Shown here: positions 31,595-42,306 of the stretch, piece after piece
Position numbering within the stretch: the stretch's first letter is position 1
How the letters are laid out: every line of letters starts with the position of its first letter
Assembly: GCF_027943255.1 (NCBI RefSeq)
Contig: NC_072896.1
Coordinates: forward strand, 37,350,501-37,414,500
Reading direction: 5' to 3'
DNA length: 64,000 bases
From: Anastrepha obliqua
Lineage: Eukaryota; Arthropoda; Insecta; Diptera; Tephritidae
Notes under the pieces: generated by a model
Told to the model about the DNA's origin: nothing
Seen by the model: the letters and a program-made list of their open reading frames with translations, nothing else
Database searches by the model: none
Made by a program: the position numbers and the translations under genes

Positions 31595-32867
31595 AAAAGT
31601 CCGGCACTCGAAGTGTAAGCAATTTCAGACCGCTCGCGCATCAGCTGTGTGTTAGTTGGCTAAATGACAGTCAAGAGTATTGTTTACAAGCGCGCGGAAG
31701 CATTTTGCCGAGAGTAAACACGAAAAAAGAAAATCAGTAATGGATTTCAAACGTAATAGTGTAATTGCATTATATTTGGCTGGAAAATCACAACCAGCAA
31801 TTGTTCGTGAGCTCGAGCACCTTAAAGTAAATACATTTTTTGTTTATCTCACTATTACTCATTACAATGATACTGGTAGCATCGGGAATTGTCATGGAGG
31901 TAGTCATCAAAAGACTGCAACGTCACGTGAAATGGTTCAAAAATCGAAGAAGCGACTTGAGCGAAATCCCCGACGAAGTCCCAATCAAATGGCGAAAGAA
32001 CTGAAAACGTAACATCCGCCGCATACTGAAACATGATCTCAAAGTTAAGCCTTACAAGATTCAAAAGGTGCATGATCTCACACCGAAGCAGTAACAAGCC
32101 AGACTTGAGAGAGCTAAGGAATTGTTTCGCTTGGCCGAAAGCGGTCAATTTCCGAACATTGTGTTTTCTGAAGAGAACATTTTTCAATTTGAGCAATTCG
32201 TAAACTCCCAAAACGATAGGGTTTATTTGACCCACCGTTCATACGAGAATTTGAGTCATCGATTGGCCACCAAGAGGCAGCACTCGCCACAGGTAAGGGT
32301 TTGGGACGCTGTAACAACAGATGGCCGCTCTACAATCGTTTTCATTGAGCCTGCCGTCAAGTTAAATGCGAACTATTATCGGGAAAGTATTCTAGAGGTT
32401 GCTTTGAAGCCGTGGGCAGACCATTTACGTTTCAACAGGACTCAGCAAAGTCTCGGAAAGCTCGAGTAAACCAAGAATAGCTAAAAAAACAACGTTCCGA
32501 ACTTCATAACGTTCACACAATGGCTCTTAAATTCACCAGACGCGAATCCGATGGATTATTCTCTTTGGGCCATTTTGGAGAGCAAGGTCCGAACTAAAAG
32601 ATTCACCAGTCTTGACGCGCTGAAAAAAAGCCATTGTCCGCAAGTGGGCCAAAATACCTGCAAGTCACATTCGGGCAGCTTGCGACTCGTTTCTGGACCT
32701 CTCAAGGTCATAGTCAAGGCAAAAGGTGGTCATATCGAGCAAAAGTAAATTGATTCTTAATTTTGTATTATTTTCACATATTTTTTACTTTGAATTGAAT
32801 AAAAGTAATTTTCCAAACTAAATTTATGGCTTTTTTAATTGGTTATACCTCAAGTGCCGGACCCTGT
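31595..32867 (+). mobile_element. DD37D (mori/maT-like) mariner element
   Basis: Inverted repeats around AGTCCGGCACT (left) and AGTGCCGGACCCTG (right) are flanked by TA. The plus-strand transposase is broken. It starts near 31740 with MDFKRNSVIALYLAGKSQPA, continues FPNIVFSEENIF (first catalytic Asp changed to Glu), VRVWDAVTTDGRSTIVFIE, FNRTQQS (second Asp lost) and NPMDYSLWAILESKV, and ends KAKGGHIEQK at 32748. At least three frameshifts are present. The element is intact at its ends but dead as a gene. Confidence 0.85.
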
Positions 32868-32884
32868 ATATGAAAACTAAGTAG

Positions 32885-34008
32885 AATCTAAGTATTGACA
32901 GAGGCATTGTGCGCTTTAGCAAGATAAGGCCGTCAGCATCATCTAAAGTTATAAAAAATGAATTGAATCTCTCGGTCATTGACGTTTACAGTCCGTCGTC
33001 GTCTAATTGAACAAAATCTAATCAAATCCAGAAGTCCTAGAAAAGTACCTTTTGACTAGGAAGCATGTGGAAGGACAACTCAGATATGCTAATGCTCATC
33101 TGATCAGGTCCGCAGAAAAGTGGCGAAACATATTGTGGACAGACGAAAGCAAAACTGTTTATTTGGTGGAACAGACTCTAGGCAGGATGTACGACGTCCA
33201 CCAAACACCAAATATAATTCTAGGTACATAAAGAAGATAGTTAAGCATGGTGGCCTAAGTATAATGAAATGGGCTTGCTTTTCTTACAATGGCGTTGGCC
33301 CTATCCATATGATAAATGGCATTATGAATAGACATGTTTATATAGATATATTACAAAATATAATGCTACCATTTTCCAGTTGGGAAATGCTTATAAAATG
33401 GGCATTTCAACAGGACAACGATCCGAAACATACGAGCAAGCTTGTGAAAGATTGGTTTGCATCCGAAAAGTTCGATCTTATGCTATGGCCACCTCAGTCC
33501 CCTGATCTTAATCCTATCGAAAACTTATGGGGAGATGTTAAGCGGGTTGTGGCAACTGCAAATGCTTCAAACAAAGCTGAGCTTTGGCATGTGGTTCAGG
33601 AAGCATGGTCTCAAATCCCTTTGAAGCGTTGTCAGGACCTTATCCATTCCATGCCCCGCCAATGCGAAGCCGTTATTAAAAATAAAGGCTATGCAACTAA
33701 ATATTAGACTGTATTGAGTATGATGAACTCAACAAATAATTTTTGAATGAAGTTACCTGGTTTTGTTTTTCCTTTAATGTAACCACTACTATAATTATGA
33801 ACAGCCACTTTTCGGTGCACTTTGCAAAAGTCATAAAAAAATTACACAAACCAATCGAAAACAAATGGTATCTTTTCACTATTCTATTCCTTGTATGCTA
33901 TTCTTAGAAATATATGTAACCCGTTTAATTTGTAAGGTTTAACATATAGAAAAATGAATATGAATGTTGTGAGGTTCTGCACTACTATATTTTTGAACAC
34001 AGCTGTAT
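32885..34008 (+). mobile_element. Tc1-like element, 5'-truncated
   Basis: The 195-residue frame at 33120-33707 carries MKWACFSYNGVGPIHMI, AFQQDNDPKHTSKLVKDW and PPQSPDLNPIENLWGDVKR. The Asp-to-Glu spacing is 34, the DD34E signature. The first catalytic block (ILWTDESKT, about 33130) lies in another frame, so one frameshift separates the halves. Upstream, RRRLIEQNLIKSRSP (about 32995) is the end of the DNA-binding part. The left terminus is missing at the junction with the DD37D element; the right end may be the ACACAGCTGTA near 34000. Confidence 0.8.
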
Positions 34009-35340
34009 ATATATATTTTACAAAGTACGAAACTTGGATTTGTATGGTGTTTGTTATAGAACGAACTATATTTGTATAAAAAAGTCATTTAAATTAAAAC
34101 TACATAATTGAAACTTGTCAATATGTGATGCTATTGTAATTTTGCAACATCAAATGTTTTTGCTGAAAAAATTCTCAACATGGCACAACGTGCGTAGAAT
34201 CATATCACTTTCTAAGTTTGATTCAAACTTTACTTGATAAATTTTCGTTTTCACGTAAATTCTATGCCTTGCTTCATTTCACTTGTGCGATTAACACTTC
34301 CATTGTTCATCAAAATTAATATTTTGAATAATTAATATTTATAATAATGATTATTGTATTTTTATTATTATATTATAATAATTAATATTTTTGAGTTAAC
34401 TTATGTTAAATGTAATTTAAACTTCATTTTTCATAACATTTTTATTTGGCGCTGCTCTGTTGTTCTAATCTAATTAATATTAAATTTCATTTACAATTAT
34501 TTATGCGCATATTTCATTTTCATTTGTTGTAGGTATATTTAAATGGCGCAAACTGAATATAGCTTCAATTGATTTGAAGTTAAAAGTTTAATTACGTCAA
34601 TAATTTTTAGTGATTAATTTAATTTCAGTTCAACGAATTCCGACCCTTTGGCGATACCGGTGTTTATTAATTTCCAAGGTCGAATTTACATACCAGTTCG
34701 TTTATATTTAGAAACCGCAAAAATCTATTCAGAACGAATTAAATTCACTTTTGTCCAGAAGCTTATCATTTAAGAACCTTTTTCAAACAAAGATCGGTAT
34801 TAACTGGCGCTTTAAGCGCTGGAATCACAGTAAAAATGTGGAAGCTTTTGTGCTGCTGGAGGAAACACTGAAACAAAGAGCGAGATATGTTTAAATGTGC
34901 TCAAAAACTAAATTATATATGCATACATACATACATATGTTATTATAGCTACAAAGAATTAAGTGACCAGTTCTAAAACGCTGAAGTGTGAATTCGCCCG
35001 CTCAGTGTTGAGCGTTGAGCGTAAATCTTTTATGATTGTTGACATACCTATACACTATTTTTATATATGTACGTTTACGTGAATGGATAATGTATACATG
35101 TATGTATGTATACGAAAGTACTCACAGCCGTCTTCAACCTCTTCATCCTCAACGATCACAATCAAGCATTTTGTATTCCACACATGCATATCCATATAAT
35201 ACATAAATATATACATATGTATATTTATATATAATAATAATAAATACTAATATAATCTAAACCATTCAAACATTGTACTAATTATTCAAATTTAATAAAT
35301 AATTTAATCCCTTTTCCATATTATCAGTTATAACGAACAA
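34009..35340. other. AT-rich spacer
   Basis: No transposon or gene was recognised. Simple CATACATACATACAT-type repeats lie near 34920 and 35100. A stretch at 34600-34730 is less AT-rich but has no long frame. Confidence 0.4.
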
Positions 35341-35532
35341 ATGATGCCGCCCTGTTTGTTTGACCTCAGCCTGCTTCGTTGTTCCGAGGGGCTTTTGACA
35401 TCTAGCAAAGTTGTAGTAGGAAACTTGATAATATTGAATGCACTGACGGCAATATGTGCAGTATTAACATTCCGTTATTCAGATGATTACAAAATTGCGA
35501 TCGTATGCATGCTCTTTAAGGCAGTGAAATAA
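35341..35532 (+). CDS. Small hydrophobic reading frame, unrecognised
   Basis: A 63-residue frame starts MMPPCLFDLSLLRCSEGLL and contains one clear membrane-like segment (VVVGNLIILNALTAICAVL) and a possible second one near the end. A good acceptor (TTCCATATTATCAG, ending at 35328) precedes the ATG by 12 bases, so it could be the first coding exon of a gene with a 5' UTR intron. No donor follows in frame before the stop. It may be a small membrane protein or chance. Confidence 0.25.
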   Translation: MMPPCLFDLSLLRCSEGLLTSSKVVVGNLIILNALTAICAVLTFRYSDDYKIAIVCMLFKAVK

Positions 35533-35639
35533 TAATATAATTTGTATATATGTAAATATACTTTTCAAATTGATAAACCACTGCAAATAATATTTTTTTT
35601 TCTAAAATGTAATTTTGCTTCAATCTAAATCAATATCGT

Positions 35640-35885
35640 CATATTAAGGAATATACTTTTGATCTTATAATACGTTTTCACCAGAGCCTTACCCTTGACT
35701 TGCAAAAGCCCAAATATGGCAATTTGGTTTATTGACGTAGCCATTAAGCCAAAAATGAGCCTCTTCGCTGAACACCATAAGTTGGCCTGAGCGCGCGATG
35801 AACACTTTTCACAGAGCGTCAATTTTCGTAACACAATTGAACAATTTATCAACATTGTTGAGGCTTAAGTCTTTCCATGATAAAA
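35640..35885 (-). pseudogene. Rosa-type mariner remnant
   Basis: The minus strand starts MERLKPQQ near 35876 and quickly joins FSEEAHFWLNGY-like sequence near 35765. This is the N terminus and first catalytic block of the family at 42307-43609, with most of the DNA-binding region deleted. No ends are visible. Confidence 0.6.
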
Positions 35886-35897
35886 CTTCAATGAATA

Positions 35898-36486
35898 CAG
35901 TATATTCTGTTTTTATGCGGTATACCGTTCCGCAAGAAACAGCGTTAAAAAAACCAGCATAAGCTACCAGTTCTATAGTAAAACTATAGATACGTTTCAA
36001 AAGTCCTAAGAACCGCATAAATCTGAAATAATGTAATAAAATCGCATAAAAAAAGGGTACTAGTCCCATATTATAACTATAGATGCGTTCCATAGACCGC
36101 ATGAATCTGAAATAATTAAATAAAATCGCATAAACAACAAATTGTATTTTTGAAAATTATATCTTTATTTAAGAAACGTCAGAATCGAAAAACAAATTTA
36201 CATCGTCAGAGATAGAACCCGACCATACCCGCATGTTGCGCATTCGGTTAGGATTTGGCGTAAAATCACTTCCGTCCCTTGAGGAAATGTACACGTCTGA
36301 TCTGGATGGTGATGCAGGCGGTTCCATACTTGTAGGGTTAGCATTTTTGATATAATGTGTGATGAGTTTTTGCTTAGCTGGTTTAGAATCTTGTTTATAT
36401 GTACAATTCCCGATAGGTCGGCATGCATTTATTAATTTTTTAAAAAACCGCACTATTTCAAAACCGCATAAAAACAGAATCTACTG
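35898..36486 (-). mobile_element. pogo/Tigger-type short element with TA duplication
   Basis: The ends CAGTATATTCTGTTTTTATG and its mirror (CATAAAAACAGAATCTACTG) are flanked by TA. Two subterminal repeats with CGCATAAATCTGAAATAAT-type words lie at about 35978-36050 and 36072-36137. A 94-codon minus-strand frame (36169-36453), rich in Ser, Pro and Asp, may be the C-terminal tail of the lost transposase. The CAGT ends and TA target fit the pogo group. Confidence 0.75.
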
Positions 36487-36488
36487 TA

Positions 36489-37149
36489 CTGAAAAAAAAT
36501 TATGTATTTAGTTTGACAGTAGTCACGCGTGATCTACCAAAAAACCCATATTGGAAAAAGTACCTCCAATCTGATCACCCATTACTAATTCGAACTTAGC
36601 TCAAAAGGTAGGCATTAATTCGTAATTCATAATAGGGCTGCACACTTTAAACCCCGGCAGCCAATTAAATTTTCCCGGTATTGACAAGAGCAAAAACCTT
36701 TTCCCACATTTGGTGTCTCATGCCCACACTGGGATTCCAACTCGAATGATAGTCACGCACCAATCTTTCGTCTGATGGAATAAGTCGCGGCGTTTAATAT
36801 GTGATTCTTTGTAGGAAACTTTCCTTGTCGACTCTTCGTTCATACTAGGATTGATTTGCATAATTTTGAAATGACATCCGACACCACAGTGGAATCGACT
36901 CATCTCCCGCTGCAAGTAATGACGATCATTTTGAACCCAGAATCATTAAAATCGATTCATTTTTGACTAAGTTATGAGCAATTAAAAAAAAATCTCACAA
37001 TATAAAATTAAAAATATCGATTTTGAGCCGAAAAACAAAATTGCCGATAAATCTTGAAAAAAAATTTTTCGGGCGAAAAAAAAATACGTGTCTCATTATT
37101 TTGACCATTGTAGAAAATGCTGTGACATGTCCATACTAAATGGGGTGAC
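36489..37149. other. Unassigned spacer
   Basis: Nothing recognised. Confidence 0.4.
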
Positions 37150-37615
37150 TTATGAACTGGCCCATATTTCTATAAAGACGAGGCTGGCGCCAATGTAATA
37201 GTGATAAACGACTATCGCACCATGATGAACAAATTTTTGATGCCGAAACTTGAAGTCTGTGATTAGACGCCGCTACTTGCAATACAGCCATACAGCCCGT
37301 GAAATAATAGATTTACTGCGTCGCTTCGGTGAGCAATTTTTCTCTCGTCTCAGACCAGTGGATTGGCCACCAAGATCGATATCACAACTTTTGACTTTTA
37401 CTTGTGGGGGTATGTACCATAAAATCTAAATGCTTTTTGGATAAACCAGCTTCAATTAAGGCATTGGAAGCCAACATTACTAAAGTTATTCACGATATAC
37501 CAATCGAAGTCCTCTAGCGAGTCATTTAAAATTGGTCTTTATGGATGGCCGAATTACGGTGCAGTTGCGGCCAACATTTGAAAGGTATTATCTTTAAAAA
37601 ATAAATGTCATTAAT
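37150..37615 (+). pseudogene. Rosa-type mariner fragment, plus strand
   Basis: Frames give DEAGANVIVINDYRTMMNKFL, DLLRRFGEQFFSRLRPVDWP and a degraded third catalytic block, ending near 37610. It is more diverged from families A-C than they are from each other's own copies, so it is an older member. Confidence 0.7.
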
Positions 37616-37807
37616 AGTTCCACACAAGAATAATAGAGATCGCCCAATCAATTTGAACATACATACAATTTGATTTTAGTTATTTTATTTCAATATAAAA
37701 TCCGATACCTCTAAACTTATCACCCTTTGCAAGTACATATAATACAATACAACTATGTAACAATTAAGTATTAAGATTATACAAAATTTAATTATTTTTG
37801 TCAGCAT

Positions 37808-38996
37808 CAAGGGTTTTCCAATCAGAGGTGTTATTTTGATATTCAAAGAAAAAAGCTATTTTTTAATATAAATGATCGGATGTTTATTTCATTATAAAGA
37901 GGAAGGTATGCCGTTAATAATGGAAAATAACATCAGGCAAATGACCACCACGGCCACGCTTACAGGATAATATCCTTTTCATGAAATTTTCCATAACCGA
38001 ATTGCAAAGTGGCTGCCCTATGTCCTCGATAGCCTCACGAATTCCATCTTTGAGATCTTGAACCGACCCTGGGCTGTTGACGTAGACCTTCTCTTTCACG
38101 TGGCCCCAAAGAAAAAAGTCACAAGGTGTTAAATCACAAGATCTCGGTGGCCAGGAAAACTTTTTCCGTAAAAGATCAATGGTTTCGTTGCTTGTGTAGC
38201 ACGTAGCGCCACACAGTGAGGCCGATTCCCGAAAAGCTGGCCAAAACTCAAAAAATTAAGTAATTGATTCAAAATTTCTTCCTCGGGGGTTGTCGGGGTC
38301 GCTGATTACGAATTTGATCTTAAAATTTTGAAAATCCACCCCCTTCCACCCCTATTGGTCACCCCCTCACGTGAAATAGCGTATATTCTAGAACATAATC
38401 AAGATGCATGTTAATTTATATGTTTTCGGTGTCGCAAGGTAGCAAGTGGTAGCAGCTGAATCTTGTTTTATTCAGTAACTATTACTTTTTTGAGTAACCT
38501 TTAATAGGTTTCAAAGCAGCATATGACGGCGTTGTATTACTATACAGTTTGAAAACTCAAATTTTATAAAAAAATTCCAAAAAATATATGTATCTACGTA
38601 TTGCTGCAGCTAAAAATTTTGTGTCGAGGTATTGATATGTACTAAAGATTTCTCGTATTTTACTAACCTTCCGAAGATGATTCCATTTGGTTTTGTTCAA
38701 TTTACTCCATTACAAAATCTTTCAAATGTGTACAACTTTCACTATTCATCGACAGTAATACGATGCTCAAACGAAGGCCACGTTGCGACTGAAAATACAG
38801 AGGATACTTAGGGTACAGGACGTTGCTATGAACGGTTTTCACTACTCAAGGCATTACTGTAGCCAACCCAAAGACAAAAAAACTCTATCTAGAAACTTTT
38901 TTTTTCGACTTTTGGCCAGCTTTTTGGGAATCGGCCGCACTGTGCGCCGTCTTGTTGAAAATAAACGTTGTCCAGATCAATACCATCCAATTCCGG
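37808..38996 (-). mobile_element. Rosa-type mariner, family A copy 3, interrupted
   Basis: The left end (AAGGGTTTTCCAATCAGAGG) and C-terminal transposase (37914-38099) match copies 1 and 2. At 38212-38944 a Transib-like element is inserted, after which the mariner resumes as GCCGTCTTGTTGAAAATAAA. The copy then stops at about 38996, where non-LTR sequence starts, so the right end is lost. Confidence 0.8.
38212..38944. mobile_element. Transib-like non-autonomous element
   Basis: Inverted repeats of about 41 bp start with the heptamer CACAGTG and continue GGCCGATTCCC and AAAAGCTGGCCAAAA at both ends, with four differences. The flanks are CGCCA at the left and CGCCG at the right. The uninterrupted mariner copies read GCGCCGTC here, so a 5-bp CGCCG duplication is well supported. 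CAC-type heptamer ends and 5-bp GC-rich targets are the known signature of Transib, the relatives of RAG1. No transposase frame was found in the 733 bp. Confidence 0.85.
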
Positions 38997-39235
38997 CTTC
39001 AGTCTTTCACACAATACGCCAGCTAGAACCTTATAGGCGATATTTAGAAGACTAATCCCGCGGTAGTTGGCAAAGATTGCAGGATCGCCCTTCTTATGGA
39101 TTGGGCAGAGCACACTTAAATTCCAATCGGCAGGCATGCTTTCATCCGACCATATTTTGCATAGAATGCACCTTACCAGCTCCTCGCCGCCATGTTTGAA
39201 TAGCTCAGCTGGCAGTCACCAATTGGTCTAAGAGG
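38997..39235 (-). pseudogene. Non-LTR reverse transcriptase fragment fused to mariner
   Basis: The minus strand reads EELVRCILCKIW near 39150-39185, then MPADWNLSVLCPIHKKGDP and YRGISLLNIAYKVLAGVL, the RT fingers of the family seen at 6266-6885. It runs straight into mariner sequence (ELDGIDLDNVYFQQDGA) at about 38996, giving an 82-codon open chimera. Confidence 0.75.
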
Positions 39236-40620
39236 CCCTGTGCCGTTTTGCAATGGTTGATATTAAGCTGTAGTAGTTTCATGGTTTTCGCGTTCTCACA
39301 GCCTCTTGGTAAAGCGACACTTTTTGCCTTTACATAATGCACATTTTTCTTTCTTGCTGCAGTCTACGGCTTTGTGACCTTCTTCACCGCACCTTCTACA
39401 CTGTTTAGTGCGATCAGGCTCCTTGCAGGCTGTGGCAACGTGTCCACATCCCCAACATCTATATCAGAGCTTGGGCGACACTACTTCCGAGACTCGACAT
39501 CTTATCCAGCCAACTCTTAAATGCCCCAAAGTTAGGGTCTTCTTAGCATCTTCTGCCGGAAGCTGTATGCAAACATCGTGCCTCCATATGCTGCTCTGGT
39601 ACCCTTTATCGCACCTTTGTCTGGCCTTTTAATGTGCGCTTGCTCCACCATGGCATGCAATAATTCGTTTATCGAACTTAGCTCCTATTAGGTCTCTAAT
39701 CTGCACTGTGACCATGTGGGTACACACGTCGACCGTAGCCACGTTCGCGAGAGTTTTTTTCAATTACTAACTGATATTTGGAGGCTTTGGTTTAACTTCG
39801 GCACTTTAGCTCTATAAAGAGTCGTTCTTTCTGTGTTGGCCGAATCGTTCTCACCTCCTCGCTAAATTTCTTTAGCTCGGAGTTAGATTTTACTGCCTTC
39901 AATATGTCCGCGTAGGAAATACCGTCAGACTTTTTTGCGATTATAAAGACATCTGCCCTTGGTTTTATTGCTATTGCCTTTTTGTCTTTCTTCTGCCTGC
40001 GAACTTTCGTCCACTTTTGCTCCTTTTGCGTTGTCCTTACCAATTGCTCTTGTTTCTCCGCTGAGGCTGCCGCTCTCCTTTTTTTTGCCTGCGGAGTGTT
40101 CTCAAGGTCTTGCGAGTTTTCCTTGGGACTCGATTGAGCCCTGAATCGCTTGCCACTCTGTGGTGGTCTTTGTGTAGCTATGGCACGGCTGTCGGCTGTT
40201 GTTTGGACTTCCACCGTCTTGCTCATGGGAACAGAATATGATGTCTTCTGCTCCGCCTCGACTTGCATAACTGGCTCCATATGCCAGCGTTTAATTATGC
40301 TGCACCGTTTTTTGATATCGCCATGCACGTTGTGCCGCGGTTCACAGAAACGGATGAGCTCATCTATTTCAGAACCCAACTTGCCGACGAGATCTCTGAG
40401 CTTCTTATTTTGCGTTGGTAGTATCATTTTGTACTTTAATTGGACTGTGGAAAAATCCCTACGTTTACTTAATAACAATAACATAATAATAAAAACAATA
40501 ACAATCACATTTGAATGGCGCATTTCACCCAGGCGCTTTAACTTTGAAACAAACTGGTTTTTTCGTGAATAGCTTTTGTTTATTTTTAGTTTTTTACTTA
40601 TCTGCAAATGCGCCGCAGTA
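39236..40620 (-). pseudogene. Non-LTR retrotransposon ORF1 (gag-like) with zinc knuckles
   Basis: A 271-codon minus-strand frame (39792-40607) has a basic, Gln-rich middle and a closing block, ADVFIIAKKSDGISYADILK, typical of R1/jockey-like ORF1. Downstream, across frameshifts, lie the CCHC-type fingers CWGCGHVATACKEPD and CRRCGEEGHKAVDC, then CALC (about 39325-39450). The following RT of this element is not present; a different non-LTR fragment follows at 39235. Confidence 0.75.
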
Positions 40621-41300
40621 AAATTGAGTGAAGGTCGCTTCTGCCTCAGTGGATTGTTGCACTACCAGAATCGCGAATTGATTAATTTATACATATGCAC
40701 TTTTAAACATTTTTAAACATGAAAGACTAGTTTAAAATTGCTATAGCTCAACCCTGACCGTTCTTTTGAAGCTAAAAATTTTACACGTTTTTATTTTGTA
40801 GGTGATATTTCGCATGTATGATATGTACATACTACATATGTACGCATGTATGTCTGAGCAAAACTAGAAGCGTTTAGTTTATTATCATAGAAAGACATAC
40901 TTGCACATATCGTGCGTTTGCTCGAAGAACGTTATGTTCAAAATATTATATATAATATCGTGGAAACTGGTCTTAAACTTTGCAATTTGCCTTTCCGCCC
41001 CGAATTATGGCACTATTCCCACAAACAATATCCGTACATATGTATCGTACCAAAGACGTATCAAACCAAAGACATTAAAATTTCTAGATATAGTTACTAC
41101 TTAATTTTGAAGGATAAAAATTATTTACTAATTGGTTAGAAATGTTATATAATGGCACTTCCATATGATAGAAAACATTTTAAATCGATTTATTTTGTAT
41201 GAATTTGGTTATATTATATATAATATTATAAGACGAATATGCATATTAAACGAAAAGTGGTGTGTAATTTCTATTGTATAACTATTTATATACATATATT
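40621..41300. other. AT-rich spacer
   Basis: Nothing recognised apart from short TACATATGTA-type runs near 40830. Confidence 0.4.
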
Positions 41301-41842
41301 GGGTTATTCAATAGGTGCGCTTCAACTTTATTCCGATAGGGAGGGCGAACGACGCAATATTTTTTATTTTTCGCTTGTCATTTGTAAACTTCATTAGTAT
41401 ACATTTCATTATGGAACGCTACACACTTGAGCAACGATTGCAAATCGTGCAAATTTTTTATGAAAATAATCGTTCTGTTGCTGGTACTTAAAGAGCATTA
41501 CGGCCATTTTACGGTCCATTTAACAAGCCGTCCCGTTTTGGGATTATGTGAAGTCATTGGTCTACAGTAACAAGCCGGCGACGATTTGTGAGCTCAGAGC
41601 CAATATTGAACGGGAAATTGCTGGAATTTCGGCCGATTTATGCAAAAGAGTGGTCGAAAATTGGGTTCAACGATTGGACTTCGTAAAACGTGCACGTGGT
41701 GGTCATGCAAAAGAAATCGAATTTCATACTTAAATGTATATGTTCAAACTCGATAATAAAAAAAAAATTTGTTAAAAAAGTCAAACCGTTTGTGTTTTAT
41801 TCAAAAAAGTTCAAAAGTTGAAGCGCTCTTACTGAAAACCCC
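41301..41842 (+). mobile_element. Rosa-type mariner, family C copy 3 (542 bp)
   Basis: The left end, GGGTTATTCAATAGGTGCGC, and the right end, GAAGCGCTCTTACTG followed by AACCCC, match copies 1 and 2. The coding pieces are MERYTLEQRLQIVQIFYENN (41412-41471) and 41548-41733, ending GGHAKEIEFHT. It shows the deletion without the family B insertion, so it serves as the empty-site control for copy 1. Confidence 0.85.
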
Positions 41843-42306
41843 TATATATATAAAGAATAATGTTTCTTCCAGTTTTCAAAATACATTTCTCAGGTTGGTT
41901 TCAGACCCACCTTCAACTGCGAATTTTCATGGCGATTGTACGAGTCAACCGTTTTATTGTTGGTTTGGCGGAAAGAATTTGGAGTAGGACACAACAACAA
42001 TCACACAAAGGCAGTCATAGTTGGGTCATCAGTAATTCTACATATTTGGCATCTCTGTAGATTCATTTTACATTATTTTTTTACTATTAATTTGACCTGC
42101 TATTTTTCACACAGTTCATTCTTTTGTCTGGATATGAACTCATTTTATGTAAATGAAAAGACAATCGTTAGAGTGATCTCAGTAAATCCTTGGGTCCTGG
42201 GTTATCCTGACCCGTCAGTGGGGACAGTTTATTGCGTTGAGTAAATAATAAGATAGAGTCACAGTCACTCATTTTTGGTGCGCGAACATATGTACATACT
42301 ATAGTA
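41843..42306. other. Unassigned spacer
   Basis: Nothing recognised. Confidence 0.4.

Noticed and set aside
31855..32235. 126-codon minus-strand frame
   Set aside because: Antisense to the DD37D mariner transposase.
35110..35160. Minus-strand frame VEDEEVEDG ending at a GTGAGT donor
   Set aside because: Very short, no partner exon, and placed in simple-repeat sequence.
40150..40572. 140-codon plus-strand frame
   Set aside because: Antisense to the non-LTR ORF1, which has family motifs.
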